A DNA stretch of 58,744 bases from Sphingomonadales bacterium (GTDB lineage Bacteria; Pseudomonadota; Alphaproteobacteria; Sphingomonadales; Sphingomonadaceae), in contig JAIYAA010000281.1 of NCBI GenBank assembly GCA_027489295.1, forward strand, positions 1-58,744, in the 5' to 3' direction. Each line of letters opens with the position of its first letter. Within the stretch, counting starts at the first letter, position 1. A program made the translations under genes and the position numbers. The notes beneath the pieces are model-generated. The model did no database searches and had not been told where the DNA came from. It worked only from the letters and a program-made list of their open reading frames with translations. Below, in pieces: positions 1-7,211 of this stretch.

Positions 1-66
1 CGATGTCAGCGCCACCAGGCTTGCCATTGAGAGCGCCCGCGACGCTTTTCGCTGGCGCGGGGTCAT
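1..66 (-). CDS. virB2: VirB2-like major pilin, N-terminal fragment
   Basis: An ATG at 66-64 opens a frame of 22 codons that leaves the window at its left edge. The peptide begins MTPRQRKASRALSM and then turns hydrophobic, the pattern of a signal peptide with a basic n-region. It lies directly downstream of virB1, the usual place of the VirB2/TrbC major pilin in VirB-type type IV secretion operons. The pilin would be cleaved and assembled into the conjugative pilus. Only the signal peptide is visible, so the call rests mainly on gene order. Confidence 0.5.
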   Translation of the reverse strand, partial: MTPRQRKASRALSMASLVALTS

Positions 67-131
67 CGCCTCAACCCGCTTGGTGACGTGGGTTCGAAGG
101 GCAAGCGCCGGCCCACCGAAAGATGCGAGAT

Positions 132-818
132 TCATCGGTTTTCTCCTTCTTCGGCGAGCCGTGCTCGCTCATATTCCGCCCTCGCGAACACGTCCCACGA
201 TGGCGGCGGTGGTGCGGGCATTGCCTGTGGCGGCCCTGCTGGGGACGTGTTTTCCTCGACCAGCGCGGCGAGCTGCGCAGCCGCGCTCGACCCTCCGCTA
301 GTATCGGTGGCGGGCATCGGTTCACCGATGCGAACGGCGGCGGGCTGGATGCCGTCCGAGACGCCGGCATTGCCGACTACCCGCCCGACATAGCCGTTCG
401 AAAAGCCACGCGACTGCGATCCCGTATTGTACATCGATAAAGCGATGCGAAGCGCGCGCTGCGGGTGAAGTCCGGCGCGCACGCTGTGATAGTTGCCCGA
501 GAGAACCGCTCCGGCAGCGGCGATGTTCGTGCAAGGATCGAACACATTGTCCCAGGTCAGACCCAGGGCTTTCATGTTGCGGGAGTTGATCTGGCCGAGG
601 CCGAGATCAACCGAGTGACCCTTGCCGATATAGTGACGAGCGAGCGCCACCGCCTGCTCACGGCTTGTTGGGACGATCTTGCGCCCGAGACCGTTGACGT
701 TGAGCGCCCATTCGAAGCCTTGGCTTTCGGTCTGGACGATCGCCACGATCGTTGCTGGAGCCGCACTCGGCGCGCATTGCGCTGCCAGACCCATGATGAC
801 CGCGGCGGGGAGCGTCAT
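132..818 (-). CDS. virB1: VirB1-type lytic transglycosylase
   Basis: This 228-residue protein matches the lytic transglycosylase fold of VirB1, which opens peptidoglycan locally so that the type IV secretion channel can assemble. The motif VQTESQGF puts the catalytic glutamate at residue 31. LGLGQINSRN near residues 92-101 and SMYNTGS near 150 are further family motifs. The N terminus is hydrophobic, as expected for export. The last 60 residues are rich in Pro and Ala and look disordered. It is the first recognisable gene of a leftward virB operon and is followed after about 65 bases by the virB2 fragment. Confidence 0.9.
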   Translation of the reverse strand: MTLPAAVIMGLAAQCAPSAAPATIVAIVQTESQGFEWALNVNGLGRKIVPTSREQAVALARHYIGKGHSVDLGLGQINSRNMKALGLTWDNVFDPCTNIAAAGAVLSGNYHSVRAGLHPQRALRIALSMYNTGSQSRGFSNGYVGRVVGNAGVSDGIQPAAVRIGEPMPATDTSGGSSAAAQLAALVEENTSPAGPPQAMPAPPPPSWDVFARAEYERARLAEEGENR

Positions 819-1179
819 TACCGCTCCAATGTCTTCGACCCAAGGGGACTGCCCGGCTGCGCCGTACTTTCCAAATGGGATTTGTGTGCCGCTCCCCGTC
901 CCCCATAGGCGGCATGAAGAGCGAAGTTGAGCCGACCCGGTTGGCTACTGCGCAGGGGGTTCCTGCAGTTCGGCGTGCTGGTGACGCGAACAGGACCGGA
1001 GGCGAACGAAGCCGTCACGAGGCGGCAGCCGCGAGCGATGTAAACAAGCGATAAGCCATGTTTTCACTCCACTGGTGAACAAGGCTAAATCGCTATTGGA
1101 GCGGGGGCTAGTCCGAAAATGCCCCGGTTGCTCGCTTCATCCCTCTTTGAGAACGGTTCGCAGATTGGTCCGATTTGGC
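819..1179. other. Gap of 361 bases without a supported gene
   Basis: Several short overlapping frames exist on both strands, but none has a convincing ribosome site or protein-like composition. The region lies upstream of leftward virB1 and probably holds the virB operon promoter, which I could not place. The stretch near 1060-1110 is locally less GC-rich than its surroundings. Confidence 0.4.
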
Positions 1180-1407
1180 TCAGAATGTAGTTGCGTCCTG
1201 TAATCCCGCGAACGGGTGGACGTGAATCACGCCTTCATAGCCATACCCCAACACTATATGTCGGATGGAAGAAGAAGCCTTTTTATACAATCGGATACGT
1301 TTCTTATCATAGAGGCCGACGTGATAAAGTGCGGTGCCGCGCCAGCTCACGCGGACATTGATATGCCACTTGCCAGATTCGTGCTGACAGACATGAACGT
1401 CAGTCAT
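1180..1407 (-). CDS. Hypothetical small protein
   Basis: This is a 75-residue protein beginning MTDVHVCQHESGKWH, which I do not recognise. It is rich in aromatic and basic residues (VSWRGTALYHVGLYDKKRIRLYKK) and ends with a His-containing stretch. A longer form starting at a GTG at 1473 or an ATG at 1467 is possible. I chose the internal ATG because the product then opens directly into a beta-strand-like segment. It is divergent from the Toprim gene. No signal peptide or membrane segment is seen. Confidence 0.45.
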   Translation of the reverse strand: MTDVHVCQHESGKWHINVRVSWRGTALYHVGLYDKKRIRLYKKASSSIRHIVLGYGYEGVIHVHPFAGLQDATTF

Positions 1408-1561
1408 CGTTCCGCCCGGAGGGCGTTGCGTCGTTAGCTCGCGTTCCAGTATGAGTTCTAATTCCATTGCCACCCTGCTAAAGCGATTTCATTGGTTTTC
1501 GCTGGCGCGCATTGCCCCCGCGCTCTACCAACTATGCGTCCTGTAACGGAGGTGTCCATAG

Positions 1562-2446
1562 ATGGCGCGACGTGAGACAGCTTCGATCGAGGAGCAGGCG
1601 GACCGCATCGTCCGTCAACTTGGCGGAAAGTGGCAAGGTGATTTCGCCATGTGCCGGTGCCCGGCGCACGCAGACGGGAAGGCCAGCCTGTCGATACGTG
1701 TTGGCGAGCGTGCCGTTCTCTTCCATTGTTTTGCCGGTTGCACGGCCGACGCGATCATGTCGGCGTTACGGACAGGCAAGATCCTCGCGCCCGCCAATCA
1801 CGACCCAGGGCAGCGTCAGGATAGCAAGACGGACCTCAACAAGCTCGCGCTCGCGGTCTGGCGTCACGCCGAACCCTTCGCTGGCACACTGGCCGATCGC
1901 TACCTGCGCGAGGGGCGGTCGATCGTTCCTGATGGGATCAACGCTCGTTTCGACCCTCGCTGCCAATGCGGTGCTGGTGCCGCCAAGGCTTTTGCGCCTG
2001 CCCTTATTGTCCCTATCGAGGAGGACGCCGGCGTCGTCGCGATCCATCGCACCTTCCTGCGCCCTGATGGCCGCTGGAAAGCCGATATGGACGAACCCAA
2101 GCGAATGCTTGGTAATCCCGGCGTCGGCGCGGTGCGTTGGGGTGGCGTACCGCTCGACGGCATCTTGCGGCTCGCCGAAGGCGTCGAGGACGCCGCCAGC
2201 GTGATGAACATGCTGGAGCCAGGCCGCTTTGTATGGCCCGTTCTCGGGATCGAACGGTATCAGGCTGTCGCGATCCCGGAGAGCGTGCACACCGTCGTCA
2301 TCTATAGCCAGCATGGGGCCGAGGCAGCGCGCGCGATCGAGCGCGCCACTCCGCATCTGGCGGCCAACGGCCGCCAGCTCGTCGTCAAGCCGCCGCCCCA
2401 TACTGGCGACTGGAACGATCTGCTGCGCAAGATCCGTTCGCTATGA
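1562..2446 (+). CDS. Zinc-finger/Toprim-domain primase-like protein
   Basis: The 294-residue protein starts with a CHC2-like zinc finger (C33, H36, C56, C60) of the kind DnaG-type primases use on DNA. It is followed by a Toprim-like domain from about residue 150. LAEGVEDAASVMNM near 205-218 corresponds to the Toprim glutamate motif. The usual DxD pair is degenerate: the segment reads VIYSQHGAEAA. Such proteins are common on alphaproteobacterial conjugative plasmids and may prime transferred DNA, but the role here is inferred. The stop overlaps the next gene's ATG by four bases, so the two are probably translated together. Confidence 0.8.
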   Translation: MARRETASIEEQADRIVRQLGGKWQGDFAMCRCPAHADGKASLSIRVGERAVLFHCFAGCTADAIMSALRTGKILAPANHDPGQRQDSKTDLNKLALAVWRHAEPFAGTLADRYLREGRSIVPDGINARFDPRCQCGAGAAKAFAPALIVPIEEDAGVVAIHRTFLRPDGRWKADMDEPKRMLGNPGVGAVRWGGVPLDGILRLAEGVEDAASVMNMLEPGRFVWPVLGIERYQAVAIPESVHTVVIYSQHGAEAARAIERATPHLAANGRQLVVKPPPHTGDWNDLLRKIRSL

Positions 2447-3042
2447 AATTGTTTCCTGGAGCGACGCGGTTCCAACGATGGACGATGGGGGCGACGTTCC
2501 TGATCGTGGCAACCTATGCAATCTCGCAGAACAAGCAGTCGCTCGTCGAAGTCTCGAAAACAAGATTGTCTTCGCCAAGTCCCAGGATCATCGATGGGGA
2601 TACGATTGATTTTCCCAATGGACGGGTTCGCGTCGTCGGCATCGATGCGCCCGATGATGATCTGCCACAGCTAAAGGCCATCTCCAGCGAGGCGTTGCGC
2701 GGGCTGGCGCTCCGGGACGGCGGAATGGACTGCTCGGTGTCTATGTTTGACTATGCGCTGCGGCGGGAGAAGCAGTGCCGCACCGATCCGAAAAGCTACG
2801 GGCGGTTGAATCTGGCGTGTCGTTTTCCCGCCAATAAGGCGAGCGTGGGGGCAACGATGGTCGCCCAAGGCTATGCCGTCGACTACCGCATTTTCTCCGG
2901 TGGAGCCTATGTCGAGCTGATGCAGAAGGCGGCAGCGCAGCGGGCAGGATTATGGGGCGTGGACTATGAGGGAATGCGTCAGCTTGCTGTTCGCAGGGCG
3001 CAGGTGCCGCAGGGATGTAGCACAGGGACGATCAAGAAATAG
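2443..3042 (+). CDS. Thermonuclease (SNase) family protein
   Basis: A 199-residue protein with an N-terminal membrane anchor or signal (MGATFLIVATYAISQ, residues 15-29) and a staphylococcal-nuclease-like core. The segment PRIIDGDTIDFPNGRVRVVG shows the DGDT and R-x-R motifs of the calcium-dependent nuclease fold, and IDAPD follows at once. The domain should lie outside the cytoplasm. The start overlaps the Toprim gene (ATGA). Related nucleases are frequent beside plasmid transfer genes. The substrate, and whether it acts in DNA processing or defence, cannot be read from the sequence. Confidence 0.85.
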   Translation: MKLFPGATRFQRWTMGATFLIVATYAISQNKQSLVEVSKTRLSSPSPRIIDGDTIDFPNGRVRVVGIDAPDDDLPQLKAISSEALRGLALRDGGMDCSVSMFDYALRREKQCRTDPKSYGRLNLACRFPANKASVGATMVAQGYAVDYRIFSGGAYVELMQKAAAQRAGLWGVDYEGMRQLAVRRAQVPQGCSTGTIKK

Positions 3043-3050
3043 GCTGCACA

Positions 3051-3380
3051 ATGCTTGAACGCGGATCGCCAAGAGCGGCATTGATCGGCCGCTGGGGGAT
3101 GGCCCTCACACTTGTTACCGGCGCGGTCCTGATCGGCCGCTTGATCCGCAATTTCCCCTATCTCTTGCCCAACCGGCTTCCTGGCCTTGTTCTATACGAG
3201 CTGGGTCCGGCGCTGATCTTGGTTGCTGCGGCCGGCAGCGCCGTGATCTTCACCAAAGAAGACGAACCGCGCCTTGGTATCCCTGCGCGGCTTGCGCTGT
3301 TTGCACTCGCCGCGACGATCGCCGGGACCGCTGCCCTTGCTGCCGAACATGCTGCCGCTCTCGACGGGCAATGGCTATGA
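3051..3380 (+). CDS. Hypothetical membrane protein
   Basis: A 109-residue protein with three likely membrane segments, near residues 14-31, 46-66 and 80-98. It starts eight bases after the thermonuclease stop and probably belongs to the same operon. No family motif is recognised. The strong hydrophobic pattern and tight spacing support it as a real gene. Confidence 0.6.
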   Translation: MLERGSPRAALIGRWGMALTLVTGAVLIGRLIRNFPYLLPNRLPGLVLYELGPALILVAAAGSAVIFTKEDEPRLGIPARLALFALAATIAGTAALAAEHAAALDGQWL

Positions 3381-3383
3381 ACA

Positions 3384-3409
3384 CGAGGTGTGCCACGTGG
3401 CACACCTCG
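3384..3409. promoter_or_regulatory. parS-like palindrome, copy 1
   Basis: A perfect 26-base palindrome centred on the 16-base core TGTGCCACGTGGCACA, the longest of six related copies in the window. It lies between two plus-strand genes. The core differs from the chromosomal parS consensus (TGTTNCACGTGNAACA) only at one symmetric position, so binding by the plasmid ParB encoded at 52989-53990 is inferred. Confidence 0.6.
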
Positions 3410-3451
3410 ATCGCGAGACCCAAATAGCGTCGCGAAGACTTTTGTGAGGGC

Positions 3452-3712
3452 ATGATGCCAATAGAGCCTTTTCTTCTGCTTGTTGCCGATCACGACACGC
3501 GCGTCTTTTCGGTCGAGGGGCCCCTGGGGGCCGACAACCCGTGGTCAAAACCGGTCGTTGATGCTCAAGAAGGCGGCAAGCGCCACATCAACTGCTTCGT
3601 TCCCGGTGGCCCCTCGCGCACCGACGTAGAAACCGCCGCGCGCGAATATCAGCGTGAATATGGGTATGCGCGTGTTGAGCCGGGATCGATCGTCAGCCGC
3701 AAGCCCTGCTAA
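3452..3712 (+). CDS. Hypothetical protein
   Basis: An 86-residue soluble-looking protein, MMPIEPFLLLVADHDTRVFSVEG onward, with an acidic middle and no recognised domain. The second Met could also start it. It ends 21 bases before the convergent reverse transcriptase gene. No clear terminator was seen between them. Confidence 0.5.
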   Translation: MMPIEPFLLLVADHDTRVFSVEGPLGADNPWSKPVVDAQEGGKRHINCFVPGGPSRTDVETAAREYQREYGYARVEPGSIVSRKPC

Positions 3713-3733
3713 GGTCGCAGGAACCGGCGTCAA

Positions 3734-4606
3734 TCAACCCGGTTCGTTCATGCTATCTATCTGGCGCATTTGACCCGCCAAGCCGCTCAGACGGCCTTTC
3801 AGGCGTTGATCGCCGCTCCCGGGCTGTTGGAGGGCCAACATCGTCTGACGGTGCTTCAGGCGCTGGCGATTGGGCACGACGACCTTCCCGTCGCGAACGA
3901 CGACACCCGTGATCTCCGCTGGCCGATCCACATAGTGCTTGAGCTTGTGATAGCGCAGCCCTGTCCGGTGGATCATGCGCCGCACATGCCAAACATCTGC
4001 TACGGGCACTTTCGCGCCGGAAATTGTCACGTCATCGACATAGACCGTCAGCGTGTAGCCCTTGGCCGTGCAGAACGCCGCGATCTCGGCCCACATATCG
4101 TGATAGCTATAATATGCCAGGATCGGGCTGAGGGGACTGCCCGTCGGCAAATGACCCTCGAACGTGCAGAGATCACCAAGAAGGCCGGCAACGTCGGCGC
4201 GGCATCCCATGATGCTTTGGAAGAACGCGATCACCCGCACACGGGGCGTGTTGGGGAAGAACTTCTTGATGTCGAGGCAGTGAACGACGCGGTTGCCGCG
4301 ATGGCGCGCGGCATTGCTGACGTAGCATCGCCCCTTCACCGGGCAGAACAGAAAAGATGGCGGCTCGATCCGCGCCAGCATCTTGGCGATACGGCCCTGT
4401 ACACGCTTGAGCGGCGCGACCGGATCTTCAACCGGACGTTTTCCGCCACTCTTCTTCTCAATCTCAAACTGCCGATACCGATCCGGCCCGGTCGCCATTG
4501 CCCGCAGCTCAGCTTCTGCAAGGCCGAGCACGTCAGCGAGGCGGCGCGGACTCGTGAGCTTATAGAGCTGCGACTGATTGAGCGGGATGACCGTCTTATT
4601 CGGCAT
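3734..4606 (-). CDS. Retron-type reverse transcriptase
   Basis: This 290-residue protein is a reverse transcriptase carrying both retron hallmarks. NAARH (98-102) is the NAXXH motif just before the catalytic LDIKKFF strand (D112), and ITGVVV (232-237) corresponds to the VTG motif. The active site reads YVDD (189-192) rather than the commoner YADD, and HLPTGSPLSP (152-161) is the conserved loop between them. Retron enzymes copy part of a cognate structured RNA into RNA-linked multicopy single-stranded DNA and usually act in phage defence. The start lies inside the upstream XRE gene (11-base overlap), so the two are co-translated. No fused effector domain is present. Confidence 0.9.
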   Translation of the reverse strand: MPNKTVIPLNQSQLYKLTSPRRLADVLGLAEAELRAMATGPDRYRQFEIEKKSGGKRPVEDPVAPLKRVQGRIAKMLARIEPPSFLFCPVKGRCYVSNAARHRGNRVVHCLDIKKFFPNTPRVRVIAFFQSIMGCRADVAGLLGDLCTFEGHLPTGSPLSPILAYYSYHDMWAEIAAFCTAKGYTLTVYVDDVTISGAKVPVADVWHVRRMIHRTGLRYHKLKHYVDRPAEITGVVVRDGKVVVPNRQRLKHRQTMLALQQPGSGDQRLKGRLSGLAGQMRQIDSMNEPG

Positions 4607-4901
4607 GGGTCCGACCGGACCGAGCCTCGAGGAATTGAAGCAGGCTCACCACCTTGCCAGCGACAAAGGTCCGTGCCTGGTCGAGCGTGCTCTTCTGATC
4701 GAGGTTCTCCGAAAAGAACATGATCGACGAGACAGGCATGTCGAAGACAGTGGCATAGCGCTGGATGATGTCCAGCGTCGGCGTCTTCAGGCCGCGTTCG
4801 ATTTCCGACAGATACGACGTCGAAACCTCCAACCGCTCAGCCGCCTGCTTTTGCTTGAGGTCGTGATAGACTCGGATCAAGCGAAGAGCTTCACCCAACA
4901 T
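4596..4901 (-). CDS. XRE-family helix-turn-helix protein, retron partner
   Basis: A 101-residue protein starting at ATG 4901 behind a strong ribosome site (AAAGGAG, about seven bases upstream). Residues 5-60 form a Cro/C1-type helix-turn-helix (KQKQAAERLEVSTSYLSEIE), and the rest is a helical tail. It overlaps the reverse transcriptase by 11 bases. Retrons paired with a small XRE protein are a known class, in which the partner may be a toxin, a regulator, or both. A longer frame reaching to 5135 exists but lacks a ribosome site and is not used here. Confidence 0.8.
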   Translation of the reverse strand: MLGEALRLIRVYHDLKQKQAAERLEVSTSYLSEIERGLKTPTLDIIQRYATVFDMPVSSIMFFSENLDQKSTLDQARTFVAGKVVSLLQFLEARSGRTHAE

Positions 4902-4936
4902 TGCATCTCCTTTCAGGAGGCTATTCAGGGTGCGAA

Positions 4937-5110
4937 TTACTGGCGGAAAACCTTGATGATGGAGAGGGCGATGTGGAGCAGTTGCACCACCACTCGCCCC
5001 AAGGCCACCACCGTCTTCAAAGTGGACGGACGGATCAGGCGCTTTGCCCAATGCTGCCGTCGCACCGTCTTCGTTCGCGCACGCTTCTCGTTCAGACCAA
5101 GCTTTCGCAT
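4937..5110 (-). CDS. Small basic, membrane-type peptide upstream of the retron
   Basis: A 57-residue frame starting MRKLGLNEKRARTKT with a very good ribosome site (GAGGAGG, six bases upstream of ATG 5110). The first 35 residues are strongly basic. The last 20 (VVALGRVVVQLLHIALSIIK) are hydrophobic and could insert in a membrane. It lies 35 bases before the XRE gene in the same direction. It could be a small toxin of the retron unit, or the segment could be part of the non-coding RNA and not translated. No family is recognised. Confidence 0.45.
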   Translation of the reverse strand: MRKLGLNEKRARTKTVRRQHWAKRLIRPSTLKTVVALGRVVVQLLHIALSIIKVFRQ

Positions 5111-5139
5111 GGCGTCCTCCTCTGCCAACCCCCACACCA

Positions 5140-5410
5140 TGCAGGGGCGCCGCCGAGGCTTTGGAGGGTGGGGTAGAAGCACGTTAACCCTGAACACCAA
5201 GGCGGACACCGGGCCGTCCGGTGGCCGCCCGCGGCGCCGCTCGCTCGCACGCACGGAGCCACAAAGCAGAGAAGGTTTCTTCTCCAGGAGGGGTTTCCCC
5301 CTCGGTTGATGGCGACACATCCCCTTTCAAACTGAACGAGAGTGTGATGCCCCAGCGCACTTCGCTAGTCAACGAATAAAATCCGCTCACAGCGAATTTA
5401 TTGCTCTGCC
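5140..5410 (-). ncRNA. Candidate retron msr-msd RNA region
   Basis: No protein-like frame covers this stretch, yet it lies upstream of the retron operon where the template RNA is expected. On the minus strand it has two tandem perfect stem-loops: GAGGGG-GAAA-CCCCTC (5303-5288) and GAGAAG-AAAC-CTTCTC (5284-5269). A third GC stem (ACCGG/CCGGT) lies near 5220-5200. I could not identify flanking a1/a2 repeats or the branching guanosine with confidence, so the boundaries are approximate. Confidence 0.35.
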
Positions 5411-5538
5411 TAAGCGGCGGCCGACGACGTTCCGCCCTTCCCTGCCATGCGACTGGACGACTCGATGCCAATCTACCGGCGAGCAGGTCATTATGTCTGA
5501 AGCTTGCGGGCTGCGTGCCAGTGCCGCAGATAAGCCAA

Positions 5539-5561
5539 GGGCCGCCCTTTTGAGGCGGCCC
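5539..5561 (-). terminator. GC hairpin downstream of the PemK operon
   Basis: A perfect eight-pair stem, GGGCCGCC with GGCGGCCC, around a seven-base loop, about 120 bases past the pemK stop. There is no good T-run after it. The same stem sequence recurs in the ssb terminator at 51769. Confidence 0.4.
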
Positions 5562-5679
5562 CGACCATTTAGTTCCCTCGCGGGAAACGGACACTCCCCA
5601 GGGGGAGGCCGCGCGTGCTCCCCATGTAGAAACCCATCCCTTACGATTCAACTAAAATCTGAAAGGACATCAACCGGCC

Positions 5680-6129
5680 TTACGCGCCGGAACCGGTGGG
5701 CGTAGGCGGCACCCCCTGAGGCGGCGACGGGGGCGTCGAGGGCACCGGCAGCCAGGCCAACACAAGGCGCAGCATGTCGTCGAACTCCCCGACCGGCATT
5801 CGCATGATGCCGCCTTTGTCAGGGATTAGCCGGCTCACCGCCACGGTCGTCAGCTTGTCGCAGATCGCGAACGCCGCCCGACCGTCAATCGTGGTCTGCA
5901 GCGGAAAGGCCCACTTGTTTCCTGGCTGCGCTGCCGTCGAGCAGGGCACCACCGTGACCGCGCCATGCAGCGTGTTCTTGAACGACACGATGATGACGGG
6001 GCGCCGCTTCCAGAACTCCGGGAGCTGGGCGTCTTGCGGAAAGTCACACCAGTAGAGCTGACGGATGCTTGGCGCGGCCGTAACCCTCGGTTCCACTTTC
6101 GGGGGTGGATCTTGGATATGCGCGTTCAC
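5680..6129 (-). CDS. PemK/MazF-family toxin
   Basis: A 149-residue protein with a PemK/MazF core at about residues 22-125. QLYWCDFPQDAQLPEFWKRRPVIIVS is the family's N-terminal strand and conserved R-P turn, and VTVVPCST follows. Members cut RNA. Here the N terminus and a proline-rich C-terminal tail extend the usual ~110 residues. The start overlaps the upstream winged-helix gene by four bases (ATGA). No classic AbrB- or RHH-type antitoxin is present, so the upstream DNA-binding protein is the only candidate partner. Confidence 0.8.
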   Translation of the reverse strand: MNAHIQDPPPKVEPRVTAAPSIRQLYWCDFPQDAQLPEFWKRRPVIIVSFKNTLHGAVTVVPCSTAAQPGNKWAFPLQTTIDGRAAFAICDKLTTVAVSRLIPDKGGIMRMPVGEFDDMLRLVLAWLPVPSTPPSPPQGVPPTPTGSGA

Positions 6130-6611
6130 TCGTCGTCATCCTGTACCAGACGCAGCTTAGGCGCCCCGGCCCGGTTCTGACGGCGCTTCGCCAACTCGGC
6201 CTTGTCCTTGATCTCAGCCAGCTTCTCGACCGCGAACGGCGCTACTGCCTTAATCAGCCCATCGAGATGGTAGATGTTGGTGCGGCTGCCGGTTTCGGTC
6301 CGCCGCTCCTCGCGACGGATATACCCTGCCCCCTCCAGCGCAGCGATGTGCTTCTGGATCGTGCGCGGATGAACGTCCATCGCCTTCGCCATCGTGGTCT
6401 TGGACGGAAAGGGCTTGCCCTCCGCCGTCCACCATTTGCTCGCCAGATACACGATGATGTTGAGATCGAGCGGCGACAGCATGAGCTGGCGCTGATTTTC
6501 GATGATGACGCTCGGCAATGCAGTCCAGCCCGCATCCATCAGCGGCTTGGTCCACTTCTTCTCATTCGTTCGCAGATCGGCGCTGCTGTCCTTTTGCTTT
6601 TTCGCAGCCAT
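6126..6611 (-). CDS. Winged-helix DNA-binding protein paired with PemK
   Basis: A 161-residue protein starting at ATG 6611 behind AAAGGA. Residues 45-115 form a winged helix-turn-helix (SPLDLNIIVYLASKW... KTTMAKAMDVHPRTIQKHIAALEGAGYIRREERR), as in MarR/GntR-type regulators and plasmid replication proteins. The N terminus is lysine-rich and the C terminus charged. It is the first gene of a two-gene operon with the PemK toxin and overlaps it by four bases. It may repress the operon and possibly act as the antitoxin; the latter is inference only. Confidence 0.75.
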   Translation of the reverse strand: MAAKKQKDSSADLRTNEKKWTKPLMDAGWTALPSVIIENQRQLMLSPLDLNIIVYLASKWWTAEGKPFPSKTTMAKAMDVHPRTIQKHIAALEGAGYIRREERRTETGSRTNIYHLDGLIKAVAPFAVEKLAEIKDKAELAKRRQNRAGAPKLRLVQDDDE

Positions 6612-6891
6612 GTGATTATCCTTTCTGGCTGCAAATATGCCCCTCGCGCGAAGGGGATTCAAGTTTGAGGGGGCGGCACTAGGGGCGCCCCACAGGGCGC
6701 GCAGGCCGCCCCCTCCCCGGCCCTTTGGGCCGCCCACCCGGGAGCCGCACGGGGCCTACAAAGCATAGGACATCCCCATATAGGAACCGCTCAGGATACA
6801 CTCCTGGCGTATCAACCGAGGATAAACCCAGCGGGAGCCCCCACGGCCTCCCCCTCTCCCCGTGTTTTCCTATTCGCGCTGCCGCAAGGCA

Positions 6892-6911
6892 GGTGTGCCA
6901 CGTGGCACACC
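6892..6911. promoter_or_regulatory. parS-like palindrome, copy 2
   Basis: A perfect 20-base palindrome with the core TGTGCCACGTGGCACA. It lies 45 bases before leader element copy 1 in the non-coding region upstream of ardC. Confidence 0.6.
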
Positions 6912-6956
6912 CCCCATGACACGCCTGGAGCGTGGCACAGCTTGTTGGGCACGCTG

Positions 6957-7211
6957 CCCTCCCCCGGAGGCCAGACCGGTGCCGGGGAACACCAAGGGCG
7001 GCTGCCCTTTCGTTCCCGAACGACAATCAGGCCCCCCGTGTAATCCGCCAAACGCGGCCCCCGACGCCCTGCGGAGCGTCGGCCGCGCTAGGCGGCTCGC
7101 CCGCGCCAGAGGCCAGATTCTCGCCCTCCCTCCCCATCCCGTTCCTCGCCGGAAAGGCAGAGCCGGTTGCTGTTGCGACCGGCTTTCAGCCTCAAAGGAA
7201 AGGAAGACATC
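6957..7211 (+). repeat. Leader element copy 1, upstream of ardC
   Basis: About 255 non-coding bases that recur upstream of 24789 and 29268. Hairpin I (6985-7017) pairs GGGAAC with GTTCCC and AAGGGC with GCCCTT. Hairpin II (7045-7095) pairs CCGCC with GGCGG and, further in, CGACGC with GCGTCG. Hairpin III lies just before the ribosome site (AGCCGGT with ACCGGCT, about 7160-7185). The element ends at AAAGGAAAGGAAG and the ardC start. Together with upstream sequence back to 6612 it fills a 600-base gap without other supported genes. Confidence 0.75.

Noticed and set aside
5184..5651. A 155-codon minus-strand frame upstream of the retron
   Set aside because: Composition is not protein-like, no ribosome site, and it covers the hairpins proposed as retron RNA.
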